Part shown: positions 62,472-64,000 of the stretch, one piece after another
Numbering within the stretch: position 1 is the stretch's first letter
Layout: the number at the start of each line of letters is the position of its first letter
Assembly (NCBI GenBank): GCA_018105865.1
Contig: CM030832.1
Span: 26,862,586 to 26,926,585 of the forward strand
DNA: 64,000 nt
Origin: Metaphire vulgaris
Taxonomy: Eukaryota > Annelida > Clitellata > Crassiclitellata > Megascolecidae
Direction of reading: 5' to 3'
Translations under genes and position numbers: made by a program
The notes under the pieces: model-generated
What the model saw: only the letters and a program-made list of their open reading frames with translations
Told to the model about the DNA's origin: nothing
Database searches by the model: none

Positions 62472-63343
62472 CAGTGTTGTAATAAATACTTCACTGAAGT
62501 ATTGAAATACTTCCATAAATACTTGGTTCTCATGTAGTATTTAAATATTATTTAAATACCCAAATACCAGGTATTTAAATACTGACAAATAAGTTTTAAA
62601 TACTTTTTAAAATACTTGATAATGTATTTGACACATGATTCGCCACAACCGTATTTTTGTGAAAAGAAATGTTAGGGCTGTCCATTAATTACGTCAACAA
62701 TTTAGGGGGAGGGGATTTGAAAAAGTTTGACAGTTGTTGACAGGGGGAGCGCTAGGGGTCAAGAGAAGTTGACGTCAACAATTTCACTCTTTACAAATAA
62801 TCAAAAACTAGGACATTTCATGGAATACTACTTATTATAATGGAAAAAGCATGGCAAAAAGGTCATAACCATCACATTTTGACACTCGACGAGCAAAAAA
62901 GGGAAAAATGGTCATCATCGCAAAAATATTAACCTTGTTATTGGGACCTGTCATTGATCTGGGGGGGGTCAAAAGTTTTTGACGTAATTATGGGGGGTAA
63001 CTGAAATTTGACAGTTGTTGACAAGGGGGAGGGGTAAAAAATTGCCCAAAAATTGTTGACATAATCAATGGACAGCCCCTTAGTTAAAATTATTTCTAAC
63101 AATATGTCAATGTAGGCCTACTTAATGTTCCACTGTCTAAACCATTAGGCCTAGTAAAGAAAATGTAAAAATGAATATTGCAATAAATCAAAAGTAGGCT
63201 ATTTAAATTTCTTAAATACATCCAAATACTGTATGGTATTTAAATACTATTTAAATACTTAATTTTGAATGGGTATTTCAATACTTTCTTAAATATTGGA
63301 CAAAGTATTTAAATAAATATTATTTAAATACTTTACAACACTG
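62472..63343. mobile_element. hAT-type element, CAGTGTTGTAA ends, with nested Harbinger-like MITE
   Basis: Exact 8-bp duplication ATAATAAT; ends CAGTGTTGTAATAAATAC and the complement of CAGTGTTGTAAAGTATTT. Both arms repeat AAATACTT motifs. Interrupted by the MITE at 62675-63079. Confidence 0.87.
62675..63079. mobile_element. Harbinger-like MITE, family 1, copy 3, nested
   Basis: Ends GGGCTGTCCATTAATTACG and the complement, flanked by TTA (62672-62674, 63080-63082). Confidence 0.82.
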
Positions 63344-63431
63344 ATAATAATATACATGTAAATATCGACTTTGGATCTTTTTATCACTCAGTCAATTTTA
63401 GAAAGTTACTATAGTTTGGTGTACGTAGTCA

Positions 63432-63590
63432 TCATGAGATTTCTAGGATTGTGAATTTGGGGAGTGTTGACATCAAATTTGGGGGTGTCCGGAGCTAATT
63501 ATTATGCATTTTGTATGCATACCATTGTCACATTACTTTTTTGGGAGATGTCGACCTCAAATTGGGGGGTGTAAAAATATCCCTGATAGT
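63432..63590. mobile_element. Probable hAT-type MITE
   Basis: Exact 8-bp repeat CGTAGTCA on both sides (63424-63431, 63591-63598). Ends pair poorly (TCATGAGATTTCTAGG against ACTATCAGGGATATTT), so the call rests on the duplication and the AATTTGGGG-rich interior. Confidence 0.5.
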
Positions 63591-64000
63591 CGTAGTCATA
63601 TATTAGAAAATATGACTATAAGGTATTATGGAAAAGTTCCAACTTTAGTACTGGTAAATTTTGTATTGATCCATGAAAAGAATGAAGTAATTCAGCAAGT
63701 CAAATCTCTCCGTAAAGATTTCAACCAGTACACACGATTTTTTTTACAACGAGAGTTGCAAGCTCGGAGCTTGGCTTATTTCGAGGGAGAGACGAGACGA
63801 TACATAAACTTAACCGTCACAGCTAGTTCGATGTGCAAAGTCTAAATCTTCTTCTGCGATAAAAGGCAGATTAAGCGCTTATCAGTTATCAATGCCCGTT
63901 CGCGTTGAAACATTCTTCTTCGGCCTACGCTGTACTATTCAGCTCTTCCAATCTGCACGGTGTCGTTATCTTATCGACTGAAATTCAATTGCAGCTGTTA

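Noticed and set aside
63504..63845. 113-codon plus-strand frame
   Set aside because: The start lies inside the MITE at 63432-63590, no family is recognisable, and no splice partners were found.

Overview
This is animal nuclear DNA. The genes are split by GT-AG introns, there are almost no long real ORFs, and about half of the window is recognisable transposon or satellite sequence. The three recognisable host loci (RNF32-like, sigma-class GST, TMEM209-like) and the mix of CR1/other LINEs, hAT, Harbinger, pogo and Helitron elements with tRNA-derived SINEs suggest a marine invertebrate or basal deuterostome with a repeat-rich genome. The species cannot be fixed from sequence alone.

Layout. (1) 1-2043: overlapping dead LINE fragments. 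(2) 2101-17215 (+): an eight-exon RNF32 orthologue (RING / IQ / RING, 380 aa as joined here), its introns loaded with LINE, Harbinger-like, hAT and microsatellite sequence, including a roughly 930-bp TGA repeat that grew from a LINE tail. (3) 17400-19760: GC-rich, promoter-like DNA and a hAT element carrying two nested MITEs. (4) 20027-23414: an almost complete pogo-type transposon with TIRs, TA target sites, a spliced DDD transposase ending in a PHD finger, and palindromic subterminal repeats. (5) 23727-33703 (+) and 36095-43126 (-): two convergent sigma-class glutathione S-transferase genes of five exons each, with matching exon phases and internal exon lengths. The first has a 944-bp hAT element inside coding exon 2. 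The second has a one-base deletion in the last exon. (6) 43255-46180: non-coding DNA with MITEs. (7) 46185-60132 (-): a 15-exon TMEM209 orthologue (626 aa as joined), with a Helitron and several hAT elements in its introns. (8) 60400-64000: no gene recognised; inverted and direct repeats and a hAT with a Harbinger-like MITE inside it.

The dominant signal is non-autonomous hAT elements: about twenty insertions in 64 kb, most with exact or nearly exact 8-bp target-site duplications, often nested, one of them inside a coding exon. The three host genes have no evident shared pathway. RNF32 is a probable E3 ubiquitin ligase, the GSTs act in detoxification or prostanoid-type glutathione chemistry, and TMEM209 is a nuclear-envelope membrane protein. 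All gene models come from reading splice sites and conserved protein motifs by eye; no alignment or transcript data were available.
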